Assembly (NCBI RefSeq): GCF_051388915.1
Contig: NZ_JBPKBH010000013.1
Location: 124,001 to 188,000, forward strand
Direction: 5' to 3'
Length of the DNA stretch: 64,000 nucleotides
Origin: Yinghuangia sp051388915
GTDB lineage: Bacteria > Actinomycetota > Actinomycetes > Streptomycetales > Streptomycetaceae
Position 1 is the stretch's first letter; the number at the start of each line of letters is the position of its first letter. The notes below the pieces were generated by a model that saw only the letters and a program-made list of their open reading frames with translations, was not told the origin of the DNA and did no database searches. Of the stretch, positions 8,092 through 17,700 are shown piece after piece. The translations under genes were made by a program, and so were the position numbers.

Positions 8092-10908
8092 ATGAGCATG
8101 GGCAAGTTCACACCGTGGACCACGGGCATCGGATGGCAGGTCGCCGAGCGGGGAGCCGCGTTGTCCGGACCGCACGGCGCCCGAGCCTCGCTGCATCCCG
8201 GGGGAGGCGGGCTCCCGAACCACGAACTGCTCGTCATCGAGGGTGAAGTCGACGGCAATGCCTACATGTTTGCCGTCACCTCGGAGATCGCCGACAGCTA
8301 CGCGTACGATCTCGGTACCGTCACGCACCTCGCCCTGCACGTCCCCCGCGCGGTGGCCGACGGCGCCGTGCTGCCGTGGGTCGACCGGATGCGCGCGGTC
8401 GCCGCGGTGTGGGTCCGGGACGAGGAGGGCACCTGGCTGGCCATGGGCGGTGGTACGGGCCGCGCCAAGGTGCCGGCACCGGACACCGCGGCCAAGCGAC
8501 GTATCCAGGCCGTGTTGGCGCCCCTCGCCCAGGTGTCCGCGCCCGAGGCGGCCGCCGCGCGGGCGGCGCGAGCTGCGGAACTCCTGGCTGCCGCCGGGTG
8601 GAAGGCGGGCACCAAGCGCGCCGCCAGGTCCCGCGCCGGGACCCTCGCGCTGGCCCACGCGTCGTTCGAGAGCGCCGACGGGGCCAAACACCGTGTCGAA
8701 TACGTCGTCACCGGATGGCCGATCGTTCCCGAGGGCCTGCTCTGGCGCTACACCGTCCCCACGACGCCGGGGGCGCCGACCGTCGAACGCATTCGGCTTG
8801 TCGACCTGACCGGCGCCCTCGACCCGGAGATCCCGGAGGCCGCGTTCGGCGAATCCGCCGACGTCGACGGGGCCCTGGTCGCCGCGGTCGCGTCGGTCGT
8901 ACGGGCCGGTGCTCCGGCCGCGAACGTCGGCTCCAACGTCCGAGTGACGGCCGAACTCGCGCTGACCGCACTGGCATCCGTCCTCGACATCGGAGGCGGC
9001 AGCAAGTTCGAGCGCCGACTTGTCGGTTACCGACAACACCCCGGAGCCGGCTTCCCGAAGCCCGTGCCCGTCAAGCTGTCCGAGGCGGTCTCCGCCGTAC
9101 GCGCCGCACCGACGGACGCCGAGGCCTGGGTCGCCCTTGCCGAGAGCCTGGTCGAGAAGGAGAACTGCGGTGCCGCCGCGCGGGCCTACGCCAAGGCCGC
9201 CGACCTCGGCACCGGCGACGGCTGGCCGCTGCTCCGGCGCGCCTGGCTGCGGCGTGCGCTCGATCCCGAGGCCGCCGTCACCGAACTCGACCGCGCGGCG
9301 GAGGCCGGGGGATGTGTCGGTCAGGCACGGCACCTCCAGGCCCATATAGTGCGCCGATATCTGGGTGACCAGGAGCGGATGGACGCGGTTTTCGCCCGTA
9401 TGACCGAGGAAGCCCCGGAGTATGTCGAGGGTTGGCTCAGCTGGGGCCTGTACCTGGCCAAGGACGGCCAGGCCGAGAAGGCCGTGGACCTGCTGACCCG
9501 CGCTTTGGAACTCCACCGGGAATCCAAGGTGTTCTACTACCTCGGGTACGCGTGGCTCGTCGCCGGTCGGCGGGAGGCCGCACTCGACTCACTGGAGGAG
9601 GCCGTCCGCCTCGCGCCCTGGACCGTTGGCGAGATCGTCGGCGACGAGGACCTGTCCGCACTTCGCGGTGACGAACGGTTCGAGAGCCTGGAGAAGCTCG
9701 CGGCCGGCGCCGACGAGGCGCGCCACCGCGATGCGCGCGAGGCACTGCGCCCGCAGAACCCGCCTGCGCCGGACGGCGATTCCCTGGCCCGGGCCACCGA
9801 TCTCGCCACGGTCACCACCGTCCTCGGGATCCACTGCCTCAAGGTGTACGACGCCGACGTGCCGCACGAGGGCCTCCGCAGGTTCCTCGCAGGGACCGGA
9901 ATCCCCTACTCGGCAGGCGCGTTCAAGAGCGCCTCGATACGCGGCCGCTCCCGCGACGGACTTCGCAGGTACACGCTCGACGAGTACCTGCACCGAATCG
10001 AGGGCGACCACATCCCGTCCGGTCTCGGCGGGCTCGTGATCGTGGGCGAACTCGATCGGGGAGCCGAAGTCGGGGTGGACGGCGAGACCGGCGATGTGTA
10101 CCGCATTGCCCGTGACTTCCGGCTCACCTGGCTGGCACCGAGCCTCGACGCGTTCCTGCGGCCTTACTGCCTGCCCAAGGACACCTGGGTCTGGCGCGTC
10201 ACCGCGGGCCACATCGACCGCCTGACCGCCCCGGACGTCGCCCACATCGGTCCCGGCCGACTCGTCCTGGTCGCGGACGGACTCGGCAAGGACGAGCTGA
10301 CGCACCTGTTCGCCTTCGTCCGCAACCACGGCGAACTGCTGGACCAGTTGCGCATCATCGACTCGTGGCAGGGCAAGGCCGGCGAGCTGGGCGACATCGA
10401 CCTCGCCGAGGCCTGCCCGAACCTCCGCGCCCTGCACGTCACGGGCGGCGCGGTGAACGGGTCCGTCTTCGCGCACCCGGCCCTGCACACACTCAACCTC
10501 TCGATCTGCAAGTACGCCGGCCCCACCCGCGAAATCCGCCTGGACACGGGGTCCTTGCTCAAGACGATCTCCCTTGAGGACTGCGCGTTCGAAGCGGACA
10601 CCCTGTACGTCGGCCCGGGCTCGCCGTTGCAGAGCTTCTCCGCGACCATCGACGAGGACTACGGCTTCACGTTCCCCGAGAACCTGGAGTTCGACAACTG
10701 CCCGGACCTCTCCGGCATTTACCTGTCCCTGGACGCGGGGGTGTGGCACCTCGTGCTCCGCGGCAGCCTTCCCCGCCTCCGTAGGGTCGACCAGAACGCC
10801 CGCCCCTACGGGTCCTTCACGTACAAGGTCCTCGGCGCCACCCCCGCCGAGACCAAGCAGTACACGACCCTCGTCAAGAAGGGTGCCCGCTACGCCAAGG
10901 CCTGGTGA
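8092..10908 (+). CDS. Large TPR / SUKH-like / repeat-domain protein
   Basis: A 938-residue cytoplasmic protein with no signal peptide or membrane segment. Four regions can be seen. Residues 1-330 are unrecognised. About 333-540 hold TPR-like helical pairs (AEAWVALAESLVEKENCGAA; VEGWLSWGLYLAKDGQAEKA; SKVFYYLGYAWLVAGRREAA). About 573-693 resemble the SUKH-4 (Smi1/Knr4-like) fold (GGLVIVGELDRGAEVGVD, GETGDVYRIARDF, LAPSLDAFL). About 720-938 carry leucine-rich-repeat-like strands (LRALHVTGGAVNGS, LHTLNLSICK). SUKH proteins often serve as immunity proteins against toxins, but no toxin gene is adjacent. The ATG at 8092 lies 12-15 nt after a gagg. Function unknown; domain calls are by eye. Confidence 0.6.
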   Translation: MSMGKFTPWTTGIGWQVAERGAALSGPHGARASLHPGGGGLPNHELLVIEGEVDGNAYMFAVTSEIADSYAYDLGTVTHLALHVPRAVADGAVLPWVDRMRAVAAVWVRDEEGTWLAMGGGTGRAKVPAPDTAAKRRIQAVLAPLAQVSAPEAAAARAARAAELLAAAGWKAGTKRAARSRAGTLALAHASFESADGAKHRVEYVVTGWPIVPEGLLWRYTVPTTPGAPTVERIRLVDLTGALDPEIPEAAFGESADVDGALVAAVASVVRAGAPAANVGSNVRVTAELALTALASVLDIGGGSKFERRLVGYRQHPGAGFPKPVPVKLSEAVSAVRAAPTDAEAWVALAESLVEKENCGAAARAYAKAADLGTGDGWPLLRRAWLRRALDPEAAVTELDRAAEAGGCVGQARHLQAHIVRRYLGDQERMDAVFARMTEEAPEYVEGWLSWGLYLAKDGQAEKAVDLLTRALELHRESKVFYYLGYAWLVAGRREAALDSLEEAVRLAPWTVGEIVGDEDLSALRGDERFESLEKLAAGADEARHRDAREALRPQNPPAPDGDSLARATDLATVTTVLGIHCLKVYDADVPHEGLRRFLAGTGIPYSAGAFKSASIRGRSRDGLRRYTLDEYLHRIEGDHIPSGLGGLVIVGELDRGAEVGVDGETGDVYRIARDFRLTWLAPSLDAFLRPYCLPKDTWVWRVTAGHIDRLTAPDVAHIGPGRLVLVADGLGKDELTHLFAFVRNHGELLDQLRIIDSWQGKAGELGDIDLAEACPNLRALHVTGGAVNGSVFAHPALHTLNLSICKYAGPTREIRLDTGSLLKTISLEDCAFEADTLYVGPGSPLQSFSATIDEDYGFTFPENLEFDNCPDLSGIYLSLDAGVWHLVLRGSLPRLRRVDQNARPYGSFTYKVLGATPAETKQYTTLVKKGARYAKAW

Positions 10909-11014
10909 CCTGCCACCCGCGGGCCCCGATCGGCAGCCCGCAAGCCACCGTTCGTCCGCAGGCCACCGTCCCTCCGCGAGCCACCGTCCGTCCCCGCCCC
11001 GACGGACGACGCCC

Positions 11015-11053
11015 GAAGGCCCGCAGAACCAGGTTCCCGCCTGCGGGCCCTTC
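11015..11053. terminator. Hairpin after the TPR/SUKH-like gene
   Basis: Stem gaaggcccgcag / ctgcgggcccttc (one bulged base) with a 14-nt loop, 106 nt after the stop at 10908. Just before it, at about 10940-10995, three near-copies of a gccaccgt-c-gtcc phrase occur. The rest of 10909-11287 shows no supported gene. Confidence 0.55.
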
Positions 11054-11225
11054 ACCGCACACATGGACGTGCATTGGCGGTGGGGTGATTCCCGGAGCGC
11101 GGTGGCCCCGTTGCGGTGAGGCGCCGGTGAGGGTGTACGAGACAGCGGGCAGCGCGCCGTTGCCGTCGTACAGCAGGGTGAACGGGCCCAATGCGGCGAT
11201 GATGCCGGAAGGACGCACGTGCGTG

Positions 11226-11273
11226 CGAACGCCCGGCCGGCTCCCGGTGGTTCGGGAGTCGGCCGGGCGTTCG
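11226..11273. terminator. Strong 21-bp stem terminator for the PadR operon
   Basis: Arms at 11226-11246 and 11253-11273 pair over 21 bp with a single G-T wobble and a 6-nt loop. It lies 15 nt past the stop of the minus-strand padR-like gene. GC-rich stems without T-tails are common terminators in these bacteria. Confidence 0.75.
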
Positions 11274-11287
11274 CGGGTGGATGTGCG

Positions 11288-12340
11288 TCAGTCCTCGTTG
11301 AAGATGTTCTTGAGGTCGGAGCAGGCCTGCACCAGGATGTCGCGGGCTCGGTCGACCTGGCTCGGGGTCAGGCCGGCGTGCCCGGCGGCGGTGTCGATTT
11401 CGGTGCGGAAGCGGTCGAAGAGGCGCTGCACGTGGAGGTCGAGGTCGGGCACGCTGTGCCTGCCACCGCCGCCCTTGCCGCCGTTGGGACCGCCCTTGGG
11501 GCCGCCCCTGGCACCGGACTTCGGGCCTGACTGCGGACCGGACTTCGCTCCCGGCCGGGGGTTGGACGTGCTGTCCGTGTCGGAATCCGAGTCGGAGTCG
11601 GGGTCCGAAGTGGGCCCCGGGCGCGGGCCGTCGCCGCCGGTGCCGTGGGCCGGGTCGCCGGTGGGGTCGGTCTCCGCGCGCCAGGGGTCGGCGCGCTGGT
11701 CGTCGGCCTCCGGGTCGGGGCCGAAGCGCTTGCGGATCTCCTCCTCCAGCAGGTGGGCCCGCTGTTCGGTGAGGCCCGCGAGGCCCTGGGCCAGGCCCTC
11801 GGCGAGGTCGACCATCTTCTGCGACAGCGCCGGACCGAGGCTCTTGGCCCACGCCGACATCGGGTCGTCCTTGCCGCCTCCGCCGGGGACCCGCCACGGG
11901 GGAGGGGAGGACGGGCGGCCGCCGCGGGAGCCGCCGGGGCGGGCGGAGTCGTCGCGTACGTCCCGTGCCGCCTGGCGCAGTTCGTCGCGCAGGTTGCGGG
12001 CCGAGGTGCGGACCTCGTCGCGGATCTCCCGCGCGCGCTCGTAGACCGACTCGCGGATCTCGGTTTCCAGGGCGTCCAGTTCCGCCTGGCGCTCGCTCAG
12101 TTCGGCGCGGCCCGCCTCGGTGATGCGGTAGACCTTGCGGCCGCCCTCGACCGAGTGGGTGACCAGGCCCTCCTGCTCCAGTTTGGCGAGGCGCGGGTAG
12201 ACGGTGCCGGCGGAGGGCGCGTACAGGCCGAGGAAGCGGTCCTGGAGCAGCCTGATGATCTCGTAGCCGTGGCGCGGGCTCTCGTCCAACAGCTTGAGGA
12301 GGTACAGCCGAAGGCGTCCGTGGCCGAAGACCGGGGTCAT
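11288..12340 (-). CDS. PadR-family transcriptional regulator with long C-terminal extension
   Basis: The N-terminal winged helix is clear (residues 1-80: LRLYLLKLLDESPRHGYEII, APSAGTVYPRLAKLEQEGLV, GRKVYRITEAGRAEL), followed by a charged helix (to about 130). The 350-residue length is far above the usual 110-200 of PadR proteins. The extension has a second helical part (MSAWAKSLGPALSQ... with GLTEQRAHLLEEEIRKRFG), a low-complexity Ser-Asp and Gly-Pro-Lys linker (about 215-300) and a conserved C-terminal helix (LDLHVQRLFDRFRTEID). The ATG at 12340 overlaps the stop of the DUF4097 gene (ATGA) and has ggaaggaaagg upstream. It probably binds the twin palindromes at 13235-13277 (inference). Confidence 0.85.
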   Translation of the reverse strand: MTPVFGHGRLRLYLLKLLDESPRHGYEIIRLLQDRFLGLYAPSAGTVYPRLAKLEQEGLVTHSVEGGRKVYRITEAGRAELSERQAELDALETEIRESVYERAREIRDEVRTSARNLRDELRQAARDVRDDSARPGGSRGGRPSSPPPWRVPGGGGKDDPMSAWAKSLGPALSQKMVDLAEGLAQGLAGLTEQRAHLLEEEIRKRFGPDPEADDQRADPWRAETDPTGDPAHGTGGDGPRPGPTSDPDSDSDSDTDSTSNPRPGAKSGPQSGPKSGARGGPKGGPNGGKGGGGRHSVPDLDLHVQRLFDRFRTEIDTAAGHAGLTPSQVDRARDILVQACSDLKNIFNED

Positions 12341-13161
12341 ACGCTTACCTTTCCTTCCGGTGCGGGACGCCGCAGCAGGGCGACGTCGCCGGACACCGAG
12401 TTGATCCTCAGACGGCCCGTCCCCCCGCCCAACGTGCCCACCAGCCGCGAGGTTCCGAACGCGGTGCGGGCGGTCAGGCCCTCGAACGCCGAACCGACCG
12501 TGCCGCCCGACGAGCGGACGTCGACGTCCATGTCGCCGTCGTGCGGCAGACGTACCGTCAGCGCGCCCGAAATCGTCGACAGGTGCACATCGTTGCGCCC
12601 GAACGCGTCGAGGTCCATGACCATCGCGCCGGAGACCGAATGTGCCCGGACGCGTCCGCCGGTGCCCTCCACGAGGGTGAGGTCCCCGGAGACGGTGGCC
12701 ACCTGGAAGTCGCCGGCCAGCGATTCCGCCTCCACGCTGCCCGCGACGGTCGCGGCGTCGACCGAACCGGTCAGGCCGACCAGCGTGATGCCGCCCGCGA
12801 CGCTGCGCACCGTGACGCTGCCGTGGACCCCGGAAACCGTGCCGTGAGCGGACATCACCGCGACGTCGATCGTGCAGTCCCACGGCACCGCGAGCGAGAC
12901 CGTGCAACTGCGGCCGTGGACCTGGCGGTCGAGCCAGGTCTTCGGGTTCTTCCAGGCGAGGTCGTCGTAGCCGACCACGAGTTCGGCGGACGCGTCCTCG
13001 TGGTGGACGTCCAGCGGCGGCCCCTCCACCGCCGAGACCTCCAGCCGTGCCGGTCCGTCGGTGCCGACCACGTCGACGATTCCGGCGACCGCGCGCACGC
13101 GTACGACGCGTACGGGGTCGAAGTCGAGCACCTGCGGTTTGGCGACGGTCCACTGGGACAT
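12337..13161 (-). CDS. DUF4097-family beta-strand repeat protein
   Basis: A 274-residue protein of short repeating beta segments, each built around a V-x-S-V-S-G or V-A-G turn (VRSVAGGITLVGLTGSVDAA; ATVAGSVEAESLAGDFQVAT; VSGDLTLVEGTG; SVSGAMVMDL; TISGALTVRL). This is the pattern of DUF4097 adhesin-like repeats. No signal peptide or membrane anchor is visible, so it is probably cytoplasmic. The ATG at 13161 has a run of ggaagggga upstream. It is the first gene of a coupled pair with the PadR-like regulator, an arrangement common in actinobacteria. Molecular role unknown. Confidence 0.85.
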   Translation of the reverse strand: MSQWTVAKPQVLDFDPVRVVRVRAVAGIVDVVGTDGPARLEVSAVEGPPLDVHHEDASAELVVGYDDLAWKNPKTWLDRQVHGRSCTVSLAVPWDCTIDVAVMSAHGTVSGVHGSVTVRSVAGGITLVGLTGSVDAATVAGSVEAESLAGDFQVATVSGDLTLVEGTGGRVRAHSVSGAMVMDLDAFGRNDVHLSTISGALTVRLPHDGDMDVDVRSSGGTVGSAFEGLTARTAFGTSRLVGTLGGGTGRLRINSVSGDVALLRRPAPEGKVSV

Positions 13162-13234
13162 GAATCCCCCCTCCCCTTCCGGCCGTGCGCGGCAGGGCGC
13201 ACCATGGCCATGCGGATGGTCCGGTGGCCGCGAT

Positions 13235-13277
13235 ACGCGATATATCGCGTGCTCCCGCAATCCACGATATATCGCGT
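13235..13277. promoter_or_regulatory. Twin palindromic operators (PadR-type)
   Basis: A perfect 16-bp palindrome, acgcgatatatcgcgt, at 13235-13250, and a second copy matching 14 of 16 positions at 13262-13277. Their centres are 27 bp apart. They lie 74-116 nt upstream of the DUF4097 start and about 130-175 nt upstream of the divergent DUF4184 gene. AT-rich cores in this GC-rich DNA stand out strongly. The likely ligand is the PadR-like protein of the operon, by autoregulation (inference). Confidence 0.75.
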
Positions 13278-13408
13278 TGACGAGGCGTCAAGAGGCCGGG
13301 AACCACCGGCTGTTCCCGCGAGTCCTACAACCGGGGCGTCAGCGGGCCGGGAGAGTGTGGACCGTGCGGTCCCGGACGACCGCCCCGCAACCACACCCAG
13401 GACCGCGC

Positions 13409-14284
13409 ATGCCCTTCACCGTGAGCCATATCGCCGCCGTGCTGCCCATGCAGTCGGGGACACGTACCGGCACCGGGGCGCGGCGCGGACCGCTCGTCGC
13501 GTCCGCTATGGCCTTCGCCACGATGGTCCCGGACGCGGTGCTCTTCTTCGACTTCGGCTTCCTGCCGTTCTCGTTCACCCGGGACGACACCCACGCGGTG
13601 GTGCCGGGCGTCCTCATGTACAACCTGGCGCTCACCGCCGTCGCGGTCGCCGTGTGGCACCTGCTGCTCCTGCGCCCGCTGCTCGCCCTGCTCCCCGAGA
13701 CGGTACGCGCGCGCGTCGAGACCCCGCTGCTACCGCGCCTCCCCGCCGAGCTGCGCGCGGCCCGCCGCGAGGGCCGTTCTGCCTTCCGTGAACTCCTCGG
13801 CGCCGCCGGATGGTTCGCCCTCTCCGCGTGGATCGGCGCGATGACCCACGTCTTCTGGGACGCCTGGACCCACTTCAACGACCCCGGCGTCGCCGACGTC
13901 GCCCCCTGGCTGCGCGAACCGAGCTTCCTGCCGGACGACCGCCCGTGGTTCAGCGTCCTTCAGTACGCGAGCACCTTCGTCGGCCTGATCGCCCTCACCT
14001 GGTGGTCCCTGCGCCGCTATGCCGCTCTCCCGGCACACCCCCCGCGCCCCGCCCTGCGCATCCCCGTCCCGGCCCGCCTGGCCGTCGTCGGCGCCCTCGT
14101 CCTCACCGGCCTCGCCGGAGCCATCCGCGCCTCACACGGCTACACCGAACAGCCCTTCGACGTCTTCGGCTTCCACCTCGCCACCGGCTTCGGCCGCTGG
14201 ACCGCCGCCGCCCTCCTCCTCTACGGCACCACCGCCATGCTCTGGCAATCCACCAAACCCTCCCACCGCCTCCCCACCCCCTGA
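13409..14284 (+). CDS. DUF4184-family integral membrane protein
   Basis: The 291-residue protein starts MPFTVSHIAAVLP, the hallmark of DUF4184 proteins, and contains the conserved D-A-W-T-H motif (THVFWDAWTHFNDPG) plus five or six hydrophobic segments (for example LMYNLALTAVAVAVWHLLLL, LAVVGALVLTGLAGAI, RWTAAALLLYGTTAMLW). His and Asp residues in membrane-adjacent loops suggest a metal site, as in LexA-binding/YdjM-like hydrolases, but activity is unproven. It diverges from the DUF4097/PadR operon and may share its control region. Confidence 0.8.
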   Translation: MPFTVSHIAAVLPMQSGTRTGTGARRGPLVASAMAFATMVPDAVLFFDFGFLPFSFTRDDTHAVVPGVLMYNLALTAVAVAVWHLLLLRPLLALLPETVRARVETPLLPRLPAELRAARREGRSAFRELLGAAGWFALSAWIGAMTHVFWDAWTHFNDPGVADVAPWLREPSFLPDDRPWFSVLQYASTFVGLIALTWWSLRRYAALPAHPPRPALRIPVPARLAVVGALVLTGLAGAIRASHGYTEQPFDVFGFHLATGFGRWTAAALLLYGTTAMLWQSTKPSHRLPTP

Positions 14285-14474
14285 CCGCGGCACTTGCCAG
14301 AACCCACCGCGACCGGCAGTGGCTTCAGCCCGGTCCACGCGAACCAATGAACCCCTGGCGACGCGCCACCCCAGTACTCTCCGGGGTCAATGATGTGCCC
14401 ATGGCCACAACCTGCGCGGTGTCCGCGCAGAGCGTCGACGACGCTCTGGAGAACGCCCGGGTTGAGTTCCGAGG

Positions 14475-14651
14475 TCAGTCGTCCTCGTCGTCGAGGCGGG
14501 CGAGCCAGGTGGCCAGGCGTTCGACGGGGGTTTCGAACTCGGGGTTGAGGTCGACGAAGGTGCGGAGGTGGTCGGCCAGCCAGGCGAAGGTGACTTCCTC
14601 CTCGCCGCGGCGGCTCTCCAGTTCCTCGATGCCTCGGTCGGTGAAGTACAC
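14475..14651 (-). CDS. Small DUF6104-family protein
   Basis: A 58-residue ORF: GTG start at 14651, beginning V-Y-F-T-D-R-G-I-E-E-L and ending in an acidic L-D-D-E-D-D tail, with a gggagag ribosome site just upstream. The sequence matches the small DUF6104 proteins that, as I recall, accompany the 2-oxoglutarate metabolism gene in Streptomyces. It lies downstream of kgd on the same strand but is separated from it by a strong terminator, so it may be read by leak-through or its own promoter. Function unknown. Confidence 0.8.
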   Translation of the reverse strand: MYFTDRGIEELESRRGEEEVTFAWLADHLRTFVDLNPEFETPVERLATWLARLDDEDD

Positions 14652-14690
14652 GTGCTCTCCCGTGGGACGGCGCTCGGTGGGATGAACGGA

Positions 14691-14767
14691 CGGGTCCGCC
14701 CCGGCGCATCGTAGGCGCCGGGGCGGACCCGTCGGTAATGCGGGCCCGGACCGGTGCGGGTCCGGGC
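14691..14767. terminator. Two consecutive hairpins after kgd
   Basis: The distal stem (14691-14731) pairs 17 bp perfectly, starting cgggtccgcc, around a 7-nt loop. The proximal one (14744-14767) pairs gcccggacc with ggtccgggc. They follow the kgd stop at 14776 on the minus strand and precede the DUF6104 ORF. Confidence 0.8.
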
Positions 14768-14775
14768 CGCGGGTG

Positions 14776-17700
14776 CTACTTGAAGGCCTCGGCGACCAGT
14801 TCCTGCTGCTCGGCCTCGTGGCGCTTGGCCGAGCCGACCGCGGGCGAGGACGCCGCCGGGCGGGCGATGCGGCGCGGTGTCGGCAGCCCGGCCTCGACGA
14901 GGTTGAGGGCGATGAACGGCCACGGGCCCTGGTTGGCCGGCTCCTCCTGGGCCCACACGAGCTCCAGGCCGTTGCCGTACCGCTCCATGCCGTACCGGGT
15001 CAGCTCGGTGCGCATCTCCTCGACCGGCAGCGGGTAGAGCCGCTCGACGCGCACGATCGCGACGTCGTCGGCGCCCGCCTTGGTCCGCGCGGCCTCCAGG
15101 TCGTAGTAGAACTTGCCGGAGGTCATGACCACGCGCCGCACCTTCGTCGGGTCCACCGTGGTGTCGCCGATGACGGGGCGGAACTCGCCGGAGGTGAACT
15201 CCTCGATCTTCGAGGCCGCCGCCTTGAGGCGCAGCATCGACTTCGGGGTGAACACCACCAGCGGCTTGTGGTGCGGGTTGTGCGTCTGCCAGCGCAGCAG
15301 GTGGAAGTAGTTGCTGGGCAGCGTCGGCGAGGCGACCGTCATGTTGTTCTGCGCGCACAGTTGCAGGTAGCGCTCGATGCGCGCCGAGCTGTGGTCGGGG
15401 CCCTGGCCCTCGAAGCCGTGCGGCAGCAGCAGCACGACGCCGGAGTGCTGGTTCCACTTCTGCTCGGCCGACGAGATGAACTCGTCCATGATGGTCTGCG
15501 CGCCGTTGGCGAAGTCGCCGAACTGCGCCTCCCACAGCACCAGCGCGTTGGGACGCGCCAGCGAGTAGCCGTACTCGAAGCCCATCGCCGCGAACTCGCT
15601 GAGCAGCGAGTCGTAGACGGTGTACTTCGCCTGCTCGGGGGTGAGGTTCGCGAGCGGCGTCCACTCGCCGCCCGACTCGCGGTCCACCAGCACCGCGTGG
15701 CGCTGGCCGAACGTGCCGCGCCGCGAGTCCTGGCCGACCAGGCGGACCGGGTGGCCCTCCATGAGTAGCGAGCCGAACGCCAGCGTCTCGCCCATCGCCC
15801 AGTCGATCGTGCCGTCCTCGACCATGGCCGCTCGGCGCTGCAACTGCGGTTGCAGGCGCGGGTGCACGGTGAAGCCGTCCGGCAGCGAGATCTGCGACTC
15901 GACGATGCGCTTGACCGTCTCGGCGGCGATCGCGGTCTGCGCGCCCGCCGGGAACTCCGGCAGCGGCTGCGGCTCGGCGTGCGCGAGGGGCTGCGCGGTG
16001 GTGGCCTCCCGGACCTCCGCGAAGACCTTCTCCAGCTGGTCCTGGTAGTCCTTCAGCGCCTGCTCGGCCTCTTCGACGGTGATGTCGCCGCGGCCGATGA
16101 GCGCCTCGGTGTAGAGCTTGCGGACCGAGCGCTTCTTGTCGATCAGGTCGTACATCAGCGGCTGCGTGAACGACGGGTTGTCGGCCTCGTTGTGCCCGCG
16201 GCGGCGGTAGCAGATGAGGTCGATCACGACGTCCTTGTGGAACGCCTGCCGGTACTCGAACGCCAGTTGCGCGACGCGCACGCACGCCTCGGGGTCGTCG
16301 CCGTTGACGTGGAAGATCGGCGCCTCGACCATGCGGGCCACGTCGGTGGCGTACATCGACGAGCGCGACGCGGCCGGGGCGGCGGTGAAGCCGACCTGGT
16401 TGTTGATCACCACGTGCACGGTGCCGCCGGTGCGGTAGCCGCGCAGCTGCGACATGTTCAGCGTCTCGGCGACGACGCCCTGGCCCGCGAAGGCCGCGTC
16501 GCCGTGCAGCAGCAGCGGCAGGACGGTGAAGCCGGCGCCGGCCATGTCGATGATGTCCTGCTTGGCGCGCACCACCCCTTCGAGGACCGGGTTGACGGCC
16601 TCCAGGTGCGACGGGTTCGCCACCAGCGACACCTTGACCTGCGCGCCGTCCTCGGAGGTGAACGTGCCCTCGGCGCCCAGGTGGTACTTCACGTCGCCCG
16701 AGCCGTGCATCGACTTGGGGTCGATGTTGCCCTCGAACTCGCGGAAGACCTGCGCGTAGCTCTTGCCGACGATGTTGGTCAGCACGTTGAGGCGGCCGCG
16801 GTGGGCCATGCCGATCGACACCTCGTCGAGGCCCGCCTCGGCGGCCGACGACAGGATCGCGTCGAGCAGCGGGATGGTCGACTCGCCGCCCTCCAGCGAG
16901 AAGCGCTTCTGGCCCACGTACTTGGTGGCCAGGAAGGTCTCGAACGCCTCGGCCGCGTTGAGCTTGCGCAGCACGCGGAGCTGGTCCTCGCGGTCCGGCT
17001 TGGTGTGCGGCAGCTCGATGCGGTGCTGGATCCAGCTCCGCTGCTGCGGGTCCTGGATGTGCATGTACTCGACGCCGACGGTGCGGCAGTACGAGTCGCG
17101 CAGCACGCCCAGCACCTCGCGCAGCGTCATCATCGACTGCCCGGCGAACCCGCCGACCGCGAACTCGCGCTCCAGGTCCCACAGCGTCAGCCCGTGCTCG
17201 ACGACGTCGAGGTCCGGGTGGCGGCGCTGCTTGTACTCCAGCGGGTCGGTGTCGGCCATCAGGTGGCCGCGCACGCGGTACGAGTGGATCAGCTCCTGCA
17301 CGCGCGCCGTCTTGTTGACGTCGTCCTCGTGGCTGGCGGAGATGTCCTGCACCCAGCGCACCGGCTCGTACGGGATGCGCAGGGAGGCGAAGATCTCGTC
17401 GTAGAACCCGCCCTCGCCCAGGAGGAGCTGGTGCATCCGACGCAGGAACTCGCCCGACTGCGCACCCTGGATGATCCGGTGGTCGTAGGTGCTCGTCAGG
17501 GTGAGGATCTTGCTGACCGCGAGGCGGGCCATGGTGTCCGAGGACGCGCCCTGGAACTCGGCGGGGTACTCCATCGCGCCGACGCCGACGATCGTGCCCT
17601 GGCCGGGCATGAGGCGCGGGACGGAGTGGACGGTGCCGATGCCGCCCGGGTTGGTCAGCGAGACCGTGACGCCCTGGAAGTCGTCCACCGTGAGCTTGTT

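Noticed and set aside
10874..11218. 114-codon minus-strand ORF in the convergent spacer
   Set aside because: Half of it overlaps the neighbouring gene and the hairpin; no ribosome site, no family. Only its first 30 residues look protein-like, which is too little.
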